This document shows positions 1 through 7,859 of a stretch of DNA of 22,752 nt, one piece after another. Position 1 is the stretch's first letter; each line of letters begins with the position of its first letter. The notes under the pieces are model-generated. The model was not told where the DNA came from. It ran no database searches and saw only the letters and a list, made by a program, of their open reading frames with translations. The DNA is from Dorea sp. (GTDB lineage: Bacteria; Bacillota_A; Clostridia; Lachnospirales; Lachnospiraceae). Both the position numbers and the translations under genes were made by a program. The stretch is taken from the NCBI GenBank assembly GCA_016295505.1, contig JAEDLC010000021.1, positions 1-22,752 of the forward strand, written 5' to 3'.

Positions 1-516
1 GGAGTAACAGAAATCAGCCCAAGAGCGGTACAGCAGGTGGCAGAGAAAAAATTTAAGGATGGTTATTATTGTTGTGAAGCACTGATCAGTGCAATTCGTG
101 ATGAATTTAAGCTTGATGTGCCGGAAGAGGTTATCGCAATGGCATCCGGTATGGCGGTAGGTGCAGGAAAGTCCGGATGTGTCTGTGGTGCATTTAACGG
201 AGGAATTCTTGCATTGGGAATGTTTTTTGGAAGAACAGAGCAGGATGGTCCTACGAATCCGAAGAGTGTGAAATGTATGGAGCTGACCAAAGAACTTCAC
301 GACTGGTTCAAAGTGGCAAATCAGAAAAACGCAATCTGCTGCAGAGTTCTTACGAAGGAATTTGACAAAGGACGTGGAGAGCATAAAGAACAGTGCATTT
401 TCTTCACAGGATTGTGTACATGGAAAGTGGCTCAGATTGTCTGTCGTGAACTGGGAATCAAAAATCTTGATGAGATCGATGAACCGGCACCGAGACGGGC
501 GATTGCAGAGATCTGA
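1..516 (+). CDS. C-GCAxxG-C-C family protein (5' partial)
   Basis: Cysteine-rich protein of the C_GCAxxG_C_C family (PF09719-like), thought to be redox-related; no biochemical role is settled. Family hallmarks are a GYYCCEA segment near the N-terminus (families usually show GYNC), a glycine-rich ASGMAVGAGKSG stretch followed by CVCGAFNGG, and a C-terminal set of cysteines (AICC, EQC, GLC, IVC). A GTG at 37 could serve as start, but the frame is open to base 1 and the family normally has residues before the GYxC motif, so the true start is probably left of the window. It is followed after 49 bp by a membrane transporter gene on the same strand, so the two may be co-transcribed. The family call is fairly sure; substrate and partner are unknown. 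Confidence 0.8.
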   Translation, partial: GVTEISPRAVQQVAEKKFKDGYYCCEALISAIRDEFKLDVPEEVIAMASGMAVGAGKSGCVCGAFNGGILALGMFFGRTEQDGPTNPKSVKCMELTKELHDWFKVANQKNAICCRVLTKEFDKGRGEHKEQCIFFTGLCTWKVAQIVCRELGIKNLDEIDEPAPRRAIAEI

Positions 517-565
517 TCAGGGTTGTTGTGACAATTTTTATTGAGACAGAAAGGAATTCATCAAT

Positions 566-1486
566 ATGAAAGACATAATTAAAAAAGTTCCGATCCCTCT
601 TTGTGGTGTTATGCTGGGATTGGTAGCGCTTGGCAATCTGCTGCAGAGCTATGGGGAAGGCATTCGTTCTGTGTGCGGTATTGTAGCGGCGTTCTTACTG
701 ATACTGGTATTGCTGAAACTGATCATGTTTCCGCAAATGATCAAAGAAGATATGCAGAATCCGATTATGGCCAGTGTATCCGGAACATTTCCAATGGCAC
801 TGATGCTCCTCAGTACTTATGTAAAACCGTTCATTGGACCGGCGGCAATGTATATCTGGTATTTTGCGATTCTTTTACATATCGTACTGATCGTTTATTT
901 TACAGTGAAGTTTATTCTGAAGCTTCAGCTTCCGAAGGTGTTTGCAAGTTATTACATTGTATATGTCGGAATTGCAGTAGCGGCAGTTACGGCACCTGCT
1001 TATGAAAAGACCGGAATCGGATCAATCGCTTTCTGGTTTGGTTTTGTAACACTGATTCTTTTGCTTGTGCTTGTGACGATACGCTATGTCAAGTGTCCAC
1101 AGGTTCCGGAGCCTGCACAGCCGCTGATCTGTATCTATGCGGCGCCTACAAGTCTCTGTATCGCAGGATATGTACAGTCTGTAATGCCAAAGTCAAGAGG
1201 ATTTCTGCTGGCAATGCTTGCAGTAGCAACGGTTCTTTACATCTTTTCACTTGTAAAGGCGATTGGATATCTGAAATTAAAATTCTATCCGAGTTATGCG
1301 GCATTTACATTCCCGTTTGTAATCAGCGCGATCGCTACGAAGCAGACGATGGCATGTCTTGCCAATATGGGAACACCGATGCCGGTGCTTCAGTACGTTG
1401 TACTTGTTGAAACGGTAATCGCAGTTGTATTTGTGGTATATACACTGATCAGATTCCTGGGATTTATATTTGCATCCAATAAATAA
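566..1486 (+). CDS. TDT family transporter (TehA / voltage-dependent anion channel-like)
   Basis: Integral membrane protein of 306 residues with about ten hydrophobic segments (roughly 9-28, 34-56, 70-86, 91-114, 127-145, 152-170, 187-205, 213-231, 242-262, 272-298). This matches the tellurite-resistance/dicarboxylate transporter (TDT) family, PF03595-type. The N-terminal IPLCGVMLGLVALGNLL is the typical first helix. Family members export or channel small anions such as dicarboxylates, sulfite or chloride; the substrate here cannot be read from sequence. The ATG at 566 has AAGGA 10 bp upstream. It follows the C-GCAxxG-C-C gene and ends at a perfect terminator hairpin. The family call is good; a specific tellurite or malate function would be a guess. 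Confidence 0.8.
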   Translation: MKDIIKKVPIPLCGVMLGLVALGNLLQSYGEGIRSVCGIVAAFLLILVLLKLIMFPQMIKEDMQNPIMASVSGTFPMALMLLSTYVKPFIGPAAMYIWYFAILLHIVLIVYFTVKFILKLQLPKVFASYYIVYVGIAVAAVTAPAYEKTGIGSIAFWFGFVTLILLLVLVTIRYVKCPQVPEPAQPLICIYAAPTSLCIAGYVQSVMPKSRGFLLAMLAVATVLYIFSLVKAIGYLKLKFYPSYAAFTFPFVISAIATKQTMACLANMGTPMPVLQYVVLVETVIAVVFVVYTLIRFLGFIFASNK

Positions 1487-1508
1487 AGTACATTAGTAAT
1501 TGAAAAGA

Positions 1509-1550
1509 GGGACGGCTGCAGAATGGTATATTCCATTCTGCAGCCGTCCC
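1509..1550. terminator. Bidirectional terminator, perfect 18-bp stem
   Basis: Arms GGGACGGCTGCAGAATGG (1509-1526) and CCATTCTGCAGCCGTCCC (1533-1550) pair without mismatch around a 6-nt loop. It sits between the convergent transporter and citrate synthase genes. The T-rich tail is better on the minus strand (TCTTTTCAATT past the stem), so it chiefly ends the citrate synthase transcript; on the plus strand the tail is the weaker ATTATGTATT. Confidence 0.85.
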
Positions 1551-1558
1551 ATTATGTA

Positions 1559-2947
1559 TTAACGTTCGTCTATGGCATGAAATTCGCTGTGTGTTCCTAC
1601 ATACTTATAAGCAGGACGAATGATCTTGCTTGCGTTGATCAGTTCTTCCAGACGGTGAGCACTCCATCCCGGCATACGTGCGATTGCAAAGATCGGGGTG
1701 AAGAGTTCCTGCGGAATACCCAGCATGGAATATACGAAGCCGCTGTAAAAGTCTACGTTTGCACATACGTTTTTAAAAAGCTTGCGATGTTCCATGATCA
1801 TCTGTCCGGCCAGTTGTTCTACCAGTTCGTAGAGTGCGAATTCTTCCGTCAGTCCCTTTTCTTCTGCCAGAGCTTTTGCAAATGTTTTCAGAATGACTTC
1901 ACGTGGGTCGGAAAGCGTGTAAACGGCATGTCCCATACCGTAGATCAGACCGGAATGGTCAAAGGCTTCCTTGTTCAGAATCTTCTGAAGATATGCAGAC
2001 ACTTCTTCTTCGTTGGTCCAGTCGCTGATGTGTGTTTTGATATCGGCAAACATGTTCTGGACTTTCAGGTTGGCACCGCCGTGGCGCGGCCCTTTCAGAG
2101 AACCGATCGATGCGGCAGTGGAAGAATATGTATCGGTACCGGAGGAGGTGACAACGTGTGTCGTGAAGGTTGAGTTATTACCGCCGCCGTGTTCTGCATG
2201 TAGAATCAGTGCAATATCCAGTACCTTTGCTTCCAGTTCGGTATACTGGCCGTCCGGACGAAGCATCAGAAGGATGGTTTCGGCCATAGACAATCCCTTT
2301 TGAGGGTTGCGGATCAGCAAAGTATCATCTTTACGAAAATGCCGGTAAGAATGATAGGAGTAGACCGCGATCAGAGGAAGCTTAGCGATCAGATCCAGGG
2401 ACTGCCGAAGTACATTGGCAGGTGATATGTTTTCCGGATCAGAGTCATAGGTGTAGAGTGTAAGGATGCAGCGCTGCATGGCATTCATGATGTTTTCGCT
2501 GGATGCTTTCATGACAACATCTCTGAGAAAACGTCCGCTCAGTGTCTGCAGTTCGAACATGACATCCAGGAACATGTTCAGTTCTTCCTGATCCGGGAGT
2601 TTTCCGAACAGGAGCAGATAGATGGTTTCTTCAAAACCGTACTTTCTTCCACGCAGACCATTTATCAGATCTTTCACGTTAATTCCCTGGTAGTAGAGTT
2701 CACCGTCTGCCGGGATCATACGTCCGTTCACAAGGTTGTAGGCACAGACATCAGAGACTTCCGTAAGACCGGTCAGTACACCTTTTCCGGCAGAGTCACG
2801 GAGACCACGTTTTACGTCATACTCCAGATAAAGATTCGGATCGATCCGGTGGCTTTTCATAAGTACCTTCTCTAATTGTTCCATATTCACTTTCAGGCTT
2901 TCTGTCTGCTGCGATTCGTTCAGATTCATAATGTTGTTTTCCTGCAT
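1559..2947 (-). CDS. gltA: Citrate (Si)-synthase / citrate synthase family
   Basis: Condenses acetyl-CoA and oxaloacetate to citrate (some relatives accept propionyl-CoA), in the cytoplasm, feeding 2-oxoglutarate and glutamate synthesis in anaerobes. The 462-residue product carries the citrate synthase signature: LILHAEHGGGNNSTFT with His250/His253, GMGHAVYTLSDPRE with the catalytic His at 340, and the catalytic Asp at 399 in NVDFYSG, followed by the arginine-bearing FAIARMPGW. It is longer than classical bacterial enzymes (about 370-430), with an N-terminal extension of some 40 residues. The ATG at 2947 is preceded by GAGGG at good spacing. No aconitase or isocitrate dehydrogenase gene is adjacent. 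The gene symbol follows the family; citrate versus 2-methylcitrate specificity is not decided by the sequence alone. Confidence 0.92.
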   Translation of the reverse strand: MQENNIMNLNESQQTESLKVNMEQLEKVLMKSHRIDPNLYLEYDVKRGLRDSAGKGVLTGLTEVSDVCAYNLVNGRMIPADGELYYQGINVKDLINGLRGRKYGFEETIYLLLFGKLPDQEELNMFLDVMFELQTLSGRFLRDVVMKASSENIMNAMQRCILTLYTYDSDPENISPANVLRQSLDLIAKLPLIAVYSYHSYRHFRKDDTLLIRNPQKGLSMAETILLMLRPDGQYTELEAKVLDIALILHAEHGGGNNSTFTTHVVTSSGTDTYSSTAASIGSLKGPRHGGANLKVQNMFADIKTHISDWTNEEEVSAYLQKILNKEAFDHSGLIYGMGHAVYTLSDPREVILKTFAKALAEEKGLTEEFALYELVEQLAGQMIMEHRKLFKNVCANVDFYSGFVYSMLGIPQELFTPIFAIARMPGWSAHRLEELINASKIIRPAYKYVGTHSEFHAIDER

Positions 2948-2968
2948 ACTTGTTCCCTCATTTCAAAA

Positions 2969-2996
2969 ATAATAAACGAAAAAACACCTATTACAA
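2969..2996 (-). promoter_or_regulatory. Putative citrate synthase promoter
   Basis: On the minus strand TTGTAA (2991-2996), a 16-bp spacer and TATTAT (2969-2974) lie just ahead of the citrate synthase start, giving a leader of about 15 nt. The -35 box falls inside the hairpin that terminates ssrA, so the terminator and this promoter share sequence. Boxes match consensus only in part (4/6 and 5/6). Confidence 0.4.
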
Positions 2997-3021
2997 TACG
3001 TCATCGTAATGGTGTTTTTTT
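2979..3021 (-). terminator. ssrA terminator hairpin
   Basis: On the minus strand, directly after the tmRNA 3' end, AAAAAACACCATTAC pairs with GTAATAGGTGTTTTTT (one bulged base), loop about 10 nt, ending in six T. The A/T flanks make it potentially bidirectional. Confidence 0.8.
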
Positions 3022-3023
3022 AG

Positions 3024-3371
3024 TGGACCTGGCGGGAGTTGAACCCGCGTCCGAAAGCCCATCCATCGAAGCATCTCCCATCACAGTCATTATATTAACA
3101 TTCCCTCCGTCCGTCACCTAATGACAGGTTACGGACTTTAGTAGCTTCATAAGTTCTTCCATTCCCTCAAAGCTTTGGAAACGAAGTGCTCCGCCTCGTT
3201 GAAGCCGGTGACCCAGGCAGCGGATGACCCGGGGCCGACTGCCGCCAGATTAGGCAGCGTACGCTAATTCTCTATTGTCTGCGTTTATATTTAATTGGAA
3301 CTTTTATCGTAGTGTCCCGCTACGGATGGCTTCTCCAACTTCCAGACCCCCGTCGAAACCAGTACAAGCCC
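3024..3371 (-). ncRNA. ssrA: tmRNA (transfer-messenger RNA)
   Basis: Rescues stalled ribosomes with SmpB and tags nascent peptides for proteolysis. The minus strand shows the 5' hallmark GGTTTCGACGGGGGTCTGGA and the 3' T-arm GCGGGTTCAACTCCCGC. The acceptor stem forms from GGGCTTG (starting at 3371) and CAGGTCC (3031-3025), with discriminator A at 3024, seven pairs including two G-U. This fixes a 348-nt one-piece tmRNA, a normal length. The tag frame is readable at 3282-3250: GCA GAC AAT AGA GAA TTA GCG TAC GCT GCC TAA, encoding ADNRELAYAA after the tRNA-borne alanine. The three bases after the discriminator are CTA, so the CCA tail is not encoded and must be added enzymatically. Confidence 0.97.
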
Positions 3372-3423
3372 TGATATATGTGCTGTTGCTGGCTCGCAGA
3401 CTGTCTTGCATCAGTTGAAATTA

Positions 3424-3453
3424 ATTATATAGAATGAATGTTTTGTTTGTCAA
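3424..3453 (-). promoter_or_regulatory. ssrA promoter
   Basis: Minus-strand TTGACA (3448-3453) and TATAAT (3424-3429), both perfect, with an 18-bp spacer. Transcription would start about 45 nt before the mature tmRNA 5' end, so the leader would be removed by RNase P. Confidence 0.85.
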
Positions 3454-3508
3454 GGTTTCTGCTTTATATTATTTCTTTTATTCTATTCACACAAATGACA
3501 TATTTTCC

Positions 3509-3517
3509 TGTTATGAT
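3509..3517 (+). promoter_or_regulatory. Putative extended -10 promoter of the two-component operon
   Basis: TGT followed by TATGAT (extended -10 element) about 40 bp before the response regulator start; no good -35 at 17 bp, as often in extended -10 promoters. It is divergent from the ssrA promoter. Confidence 0.45.
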
Positions 3518-3558
3518 AGAAAAAATGAGACAATAGCGTCAATATGGAGGCGAATGAC

Positions 3559-4239
3559 ATGGATAAAGTAAAGATACTGGTGGTAGATGATGAAAGCAGA
3601 ATGCGGAAGCTGGTTCGGGACTTCCTGGAAAGAGAAGGCTATACTGTTCTGGAGGCAGGCGATGGAATGGAAGCGATGGAGATATTCTATGAGGAAAAGG
3701 ACATTGCACTGATCATTCTGGATGTAATGATGCCAAGGATGGACGGCTGGCAGACCTGCAGGGAGATCCGTGAATCTTCACAGGTTCCGATTATCATGCT
3801 GACTGCAAGATCAGAAGAGCATGATGAACTGCAGGGATTTAACCTCGGTGTGGATGAGTACATCTCAAAACCGTTCAGTCCGAAGATTCTGGTTGCAAGA
3901 GTCGGTGCGATCCTAAGAAGGGCTCATGCGATCGGATCAGAAGAAGAGCTGGATGCAGGAGGCATCGTGATCGACAAGGCGGCTCATCAGGTGAGAATCG
4001 ACGGAAAAGAGATTGAACTTAGCTTTAAGGAGTTTGAACTGCTGACTTATTTTGTGGAAAATCAGGGGATCGCACTGTCCAGAGAGAAGATTCTGAATAA
4101 TGTATGGGATTATGATTATTTTGGAGATGCGAGAACGATTGATACACATGTGAAAAAGTTAAGAAGTAAGCTTGGAGAAAAAGGAAATTATATTAAGACT
4201 ATCTGGGGAATGGGATATAAATTCGAGGTGGAAGCATGA
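3559..4239 (+). CDS. OmpR/PhoB-family response regulator
   Basis: DNA-binding response regulator of 226 residues, partner of the kinase encoded next. The receiver domain (about 3-118) has the acidic pair Asp10/Asp11, phospho-acceptor Asp55 in LIILDVMMPRMDGW, Thr82 and Lys104 (ISKPF). The winged-helix effector domain (about 130-224) ends with the TIDTHVKKLRSKL and TIWGMGYKF motifs. The start is placed at ATG 3559, not the upstream in-frame ATG 3544, because GGAGG at 3546-3550 lies inside the longer version and is 8 bp from 3559. The stop overlaps the kinase start (ATGA), indicating translational coupling. The regulon cannot be read from sequence; downstream his, ung and lpd genes share the strand without an obvious terminator. 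Confidence 0.93.
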   Translation: MDKVKILVVDDESRMRKLVRDFLEREGYTVLEAGDGMEAMEIFYEEKDIALIILDVMMPRMDGWQTCREIRESSQVPIIMLTARSEEHDELQGFNLGVDEYISKPFSPKILVARVGAILRRAHAIGSEEELDAGGIVIDKAAHQVRIDGKEIELSFKEFELLTYFVENQGIALSREKILNNVWDYDYFGDARTIDTHVKKLRSKLGEKGNYIKTIWGMGYKFEVEA

Positions 4240-5738
4240 TCTCTCTGAAAAAACGTATGGGCAGACATTCTGCAGGGCATTCGATCAAGCATCAGATGAT
4301 CGCCGCTTTTGTGGGTTTGCTTGCCTGCATGATGCTGGCTCTTCTGGTTATCAATGGGAATTTCCTGGAGCCATATTATATCAGAAATAAACAGACACAG
4401 TTTATCGATATATACGGGAAACTGAATGAGGCAATTGAAAAAGGGACTCTGACTGATGAAAAAGTGGCGAACAGTCTGGTTCATCTTGCAGAAAAAAGTA
4501 ATACTTCTTTTCTGATTCTGGACGAAAGCAGCGGAACGGTTTTTACAAATGTGTATGATAAGGATATGCTAAAGAATCAGATGTTTGGATATCTGCTTAA
4601 TCAGGCACAAAAAGACAGTAAGGTTCTGAAGTCTACAGATGATTACCGGATCAGTCAGTCCTGGGATCCCTGGAACCAGAATTATTACATTGAGATGTGG
4701 GGATATCTCAGTGACGGGAGTCAGTTCCTGATTCGAAGCCCGTTGGAAGGAATCAGGGAAAGTGCGGCGATATCCAATCGTTTTCTGATCTATATCGGTA
4801 GTGTGCTGATTCTGTTGGCCGTAATCTTTATCTGGTATTTTTCCAAACGGATTACTGATCCGATCCATGAACTTGCCCTTTTGTCGGACCGCATGGCGAA
4901 TCTTGATTTTGATGTAAAATATACCAGCGGAGGAAAGAATGAGATCGGAGAACTGGGCGAGAACTTCAACCGGATGTCAGAAAAGCTGGAAAGTACGATC
5001 TCAGAGCTGAAAAAAGCGAATAACAGCCTGAAAAAAGACATTGAGCAGAAAGAAAAGCTGGAACAGATGCGCAATGAATTTCTTGGCAATGTATCGCATG
5101 AACTTAAGACACCGCTGGCATTGATCCAGGGATATGCAGAGGGGTTAAAAGAGGGCGTCAACGAGGATGCACAGAGCCGTGAGTTTTACTGTGATGTTAT
5201 CATGGATGAAGCAACAAAGATGAATCAGATGGTAAAAAACCTTCTGACGTTGAATCAGCTGGAATTCGGAGATGAGGATATCTCGTTTGAGCGGTTTGAT
5301 CTGACAGAGCTGATCAGAGGAATTCTTCAGAGCATGGAGATTCTTGCACAGCAGGAGGAGGCAGAAGTCATCTTTCGCCAGGAAGCTCCGGTCTATGTAT
5401 GGGCGGATGAATTCAAAGTGGAACAAGTGGTACGTAACTATGTAAGCAATGCATTTCATCATGTGAGCGGTGCGAAAGTAGTAGAGGTGAAGATCCTGAC
5501 AGACGAAGAAAAGGCGAAGGTCACCGTCTTTAATACCGGTATGCCGATTCCGGAAAAAGATATCCCTCACATCTGGGATAAGTTTTATAAAGTGGACAAG
5601 GCACATACCAGAGCGTATGGAGGAAACGGAATCGGCCTTTCTATAGTAAAAGCAATCATGGAGTCTTTCCATCAGAAGTATGGAGTGAATAATTATGATA
5701 ACGGTGTTGAATTCTGGTTTGAACTTGATGTAAAATAA
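4236..5738 (+). CDS. Membrane sensor histidine kinase (HAMP, HisKA, HATPase_c)
   Basis: Orthodox sensor kinase of 500 residues. It has TM1 at about 21-40, an extracytoplasmic sensing region at about 41-182, TM2 at 183-203, HAMP at about 204-256, and a short coiled linker (about 250-280). The dimerisation and phosphotransfer domain has His288 in NVSHELKTPLALIQGY. The ATPase domain has N-box Asn405 (YVSNAFHH), G1 region VFNTGMPIP and G2 GGNGIGLSIV (462-471). The G1 motif has NTG where many kinases have DNG, which is common in Firmicutes relatives. The outer domain shows no metal- or lipid-binding motif I can name, so the signal is unknown. It starts at the ATG overlapping the regulator stop. 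Confidence 0.93.
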   Translation: MISLKKRMGRHSAGHSIKHQMIAAFVGLLACMMLALLVINGNFLEPYYIRNKQTQFIDIYGKLNEAIEKGTLTDEKVANSLVHLAEKSNTSFLILDESSGTVFTNVYDKDMLKNQMFGYLLNQAQKDSKVLKSTDDYRISQSWDPWNQNYYIEMWGYLSDGSQFLIRSPLEGIRESAAISNRFLIYIGSVLILLAVIFIWYFSKRITDPIHELALLSDRMANLDFDVKYTSGGKNEIGELGENFNRMSEKLESTISELKKANNSLKKDIEQKEKLEQMRNEFLGNVSHELKTPLALIQGYAEGLKEGVNEDAQSREFYCDVIMDEATKMNQMVKNLLTLNQLEFGDEDISFERFDLTELIRGILQSMEILAQQEEAEVIFRQEAPVYVWADEFKVEQVVRNYVSNAFHHVSGAKVVEVKILTDEEKAKVTVFNTGMPIPEKDIPHIWDKFYKVDKAHTRAYGGNGIGLSIVKAIMESFHQKYGVNNYDNGVEFWFELDVK

Positions 5739-5777
5739 AACAATACAGTACCAGATGAAGAAAGGCAGGTTAAGACA

Positions 5778-6383
5778 TTGATTGCAATTATTGATTACGA
5801 TGCAGGAAACATTAAGAGCGTGGAAAAAGCCATGCAGTTGTTGGGACAGGATGTGACGATTACAAGAGACAGAGAGACAATTCTTAATGCGGATAAGGTG
5901 ATCCTTCCGGGAGTAGGAGCGTTTGGAGATGCGATGGAAAAGATCCATCAGTATGGGCTTTATGAAGTGATTCATGAGGTGGTCAGAAACCGTACTCCAT
6001 TTCTTGGAATCTGCCTTGGACTTCAGCTTTTATTTGAACGAAGTGATGAGACACCGGGAGTTGAGGGACTTGGAATATTAAAAGGGGAGATCTTACGGAT
6101 TCCGGATCAGGAAGGCCTTAAGATTCCACACATGGGATGGAACTCTCTGGAATTTCATAATCAGGGAAGACTGTTCCGGGGACTTCCGAAGGATCCATAT
6201 GTATATTTTGTACATTCCTATTATCTGAAAGCAGAAGATGAAAGTATTGTAACCGCAACGACGCAGTACAGTACAAATATTCATGCTTCTGTGGAACAGG
6301 ACAATGTGTTTGCGTGCCAGTTCCATCCGGAGAAGAGCAGCGATGTGGGAATTCAGATTCTGAAGAATTTTGTGGAATTATAG
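5778..6383 (+). CDS. hisH: Imidazole glycerol phosphate synthase, glutaminase subunit HisH
   Basis: Class I glutamine amidotransferase that releases ammonia from glutamine for HisF in histidine synthesis (PRFAR to IGP and AICAR). The 201-residue protein has the normal family length, the nucleophile Cys79 in LGICLGLQLLF, and the His183/Glu185 pair in QFHPEKSS. Oxyanion-strand PGVGAFGDAM and PHMGWN motifs are present. The start is TTG at 5778, with an AGG-type ribosome site 8 bp upstream and the family N-terminus MIAIIDYDAGN right after it; no ATG fits. It lies 39 bp after the kinase and 14 bp before hisF. Confidence 0.95.
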   Translation: MIAIIDYDAGNIKSVEKAMQLLGQDVTITRDRETILNADKVILPGVGAFGDAMEKIHQYGLYEVIHEVVRNRTPFLGICLGLQLLFERSDETPGVEGLGILKGEILRIPDQEGLKIPHMGWNSLEFHNQGRLFRGLPKDPYVYFVHSYYLKAEDESIVTATTQYSTNIHASVEQDNVFACQFHPEKSSDVGIQILKNFVEL

Positions 6384-6397
6384 ACGGAGGGGACAAT

Positions 6398-7159
6398 ATG
6401 CATACAAAGAGAATTATTCCGTGTCTGGATGTCAATAACGGACGTGTAGTAAAAGGCGTGAATTTTGTGGATCTCAGAGATGCCGGGGATCCGGTCGAGA
6501 TTGGAAAGGCTTATGATAAGGCGGGAGCAGATGAACTTGTGTTCCTGGATATTACTGCATCTTCCGATGCAAGGGAAACTGTGGTAGACATGGTACGCAA
6601 GGTTGCGGAGACGGTGTTTATCCCGTTTACGGTTGGCGGAGGAATCCGCACGGTAGATGATTTCAAAGCACTTTTGAGAGAGGGTGCAGACAAGATATCA
6701 ATCAACTCTTCTGCAATCAATACACCGAGGCTGATCTCAGATGCGGCAGAGAAGTTTGGCAGCCAGTGTGTTGTCGTTGCGATTGACGCAAAGAGGCGTG
6801 CGGACGGAAGCGGATGGAATATCTATAAGAATGGCGGCAGAATTGATGTGGGAATCGATGCGCTGGAATGGGCTGCAAAGGTGGAAAAGCTTGGGGCCGG
6901 AGAGATCCTTCTTACCAGTATGGACTGTGACGGTACAAAAGCAGGATACGATCTGGAACTGACCAGAGCGATTGCAGAAGCGGTGTCAATTCCGGTCATT
7001 GCATCCGGAGGCGCCGGAACGCTGGAGCATTTTTATGATGCACTGACGGAAGGAAAGGCGGATGCAGCACTGGCAGCGTCTCTGTTTCATTATAAGGAAC
7101 TGGAGATCCGGGAAGTAAAAGAATATCTGAGAGGAAGAAACGTGTCTGTACGTTTATAG
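6398..7159 (+). CDS. hisF: Imidazole glycerol phosphate synthase, cyclase subunit HisF
   Basis: TIM-barrel cyclase that uses HisH-derived ammonia to convert PRFAR to imidazole glycerol phosphate and AICAR. The 253-residue product has the expected length and both catalytic aspartates at canonical numbers: Asp11 (IPCLDVNNGRVVKG) and Asp130 (VVAIDAKR). The phosphate loops GGGIRT and ASGGAGT are intact. The start is ATG 6398 with GGAGGGG 5-6 bp upstream; a longer open frame from 6314 only overlaps hisH. Only hisH and hisF are here; the rest of the histidine operon is absent from the window. Confidence 0.97.
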   Translation: MHTKRIIPCLDVNNGRVVKGVNFVDLRDAGDPVEIGKAYDKAGADELVFLDITASSDARETVVDMVRKVAETVFIPFTVGGGIRTVDDFKALLREGADKISINSSAINTPRLISDAAEKFGSQCVVVAIDAKRRADGSGWNIYKNGGRIDVGIDALEWAAKVEKLGAGEILLTSMDCDGTKAGYDLELTRAIAEAVSIPVIASGGAGTLEHFYDALTEGKADAALAASLFHYKELEIREVKEYLRGRNVSVRL

Positions 7160-7177
7160 ATATGAAGGGACAAAACG

Positions 7178-7846
7178 ATGGCAGCAATTAATAATGACTG
7201 GCTGGAGGCTCTCCAGGGAGAATTTAAGAAGCCGTATTATAAAAAACTATATGAAACAGTAAATCAGGAATACAAAACGCATCAGGTGTTTCCGCCGGCA
7301 AATGATATATTTAATGCATTTCATCTGACTCCGCTCCATGAAGTGAAGGCAGTGATTCTGGGGCAGGATCCATACCATAATGTCGGACAGGCTCACGGAT
7401 TGTGCTTTTCAGTTCAGAAGGGTGTGGATATTCCCCCTTCTCTTGTGAACATCTATCAGGAACTGCATGATGATCTGGGATGTACGATTCCGAATCATGG
7501 TTGTCTTACAAAGTGGGCCGGACAGGGAGTACTGATGCTGAATACCGTTTTGACGGTGCGGGCACATCAGGCCAATTCGCACCGTGGAATTGGCTGGGAG
7601 GAATTCACGGATGCTGCGATTATGGCACTGAATGGGCAGGATCGTCCGATTGTCTTTATCTTATGGGGTTCTCCGGCACAGCGGAAGGAACGGATGCTGA
7701 CGAATCCGAACCATCTGATCCTGAAAGCACCACATCCGAGTCCGTTGTCTGCATACAGAGGTTTTTTTGGAAGTAAACCATTCAGTCAGGCAAATACGTT
7801 CCTGAAAGAGCATGGAGTGGAGCCGATTGACTGGCAGATTGACTAG
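7178..7846 (+). CDS. ung: Uracil-DNA glycosylase, family 1
   Basis: Removes uracil from DNA as the first step of base excision repair. The 222-residue protein has the water-activating motif GQDPYHNVGQAHG with catalytic Asp64 and the minor-groove loop HPSPLSAYRGFFG with His186. The FSVQ uracil-pocket segment and LLN-type strand (VLMLNTVLTV) are also present. Length and motifs are normal. AAGGGA lies ahead of ATG 7178, 18 bp after hisF. It likely belongs to the same transcript as its neighbours. Confidence 0.97.
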   Translation: MAAINNDWLEALQGEFKKPYYKKLYETVNQEYKTHQVFPPANDIFNAFHLTPLHEVKAVILGQDPYHNVGQAHGLCFSVQKGVDIPPSLVNIYQELHDDLGCTIPNHGCLTKWAGQGVLMLNTVLTVRAHQANSHRGIGWEEFTDAAIMALNGQDRPIVFILWGSPAQRKERMLTNPNHLILKAPHPSPLSAYRGFFGSKPFSQANTFLKEHGVEPIDWQID

Positions 7847-7859
7847 AGGGGGAAGTTGT

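Noticed and set aside
1523..2173. 216-codon plus-strand ORF opposite citrate synthase
   Set aside because: It begins inside the terminator stem and mirrors conserved citrate synthase codons; no independent support.
2876..3121. Plus-strand ORF of 81 codons across the citrate synthase start and ssrA, with DLAGVEPASES
   Set aside because: This is the known type of spurious translation of the antisense of a tmRNA T-arm and acceptor end; it lies over ssrA and its terminator and has no ribosome site.
5145..5975. 276-codon minus-strand ORF over the kinase 3' end and hisH start
   Set aside because: It covers conserved kinase ATPase motifs and the hisH N-terminus on the other strand, so it is a shadow.
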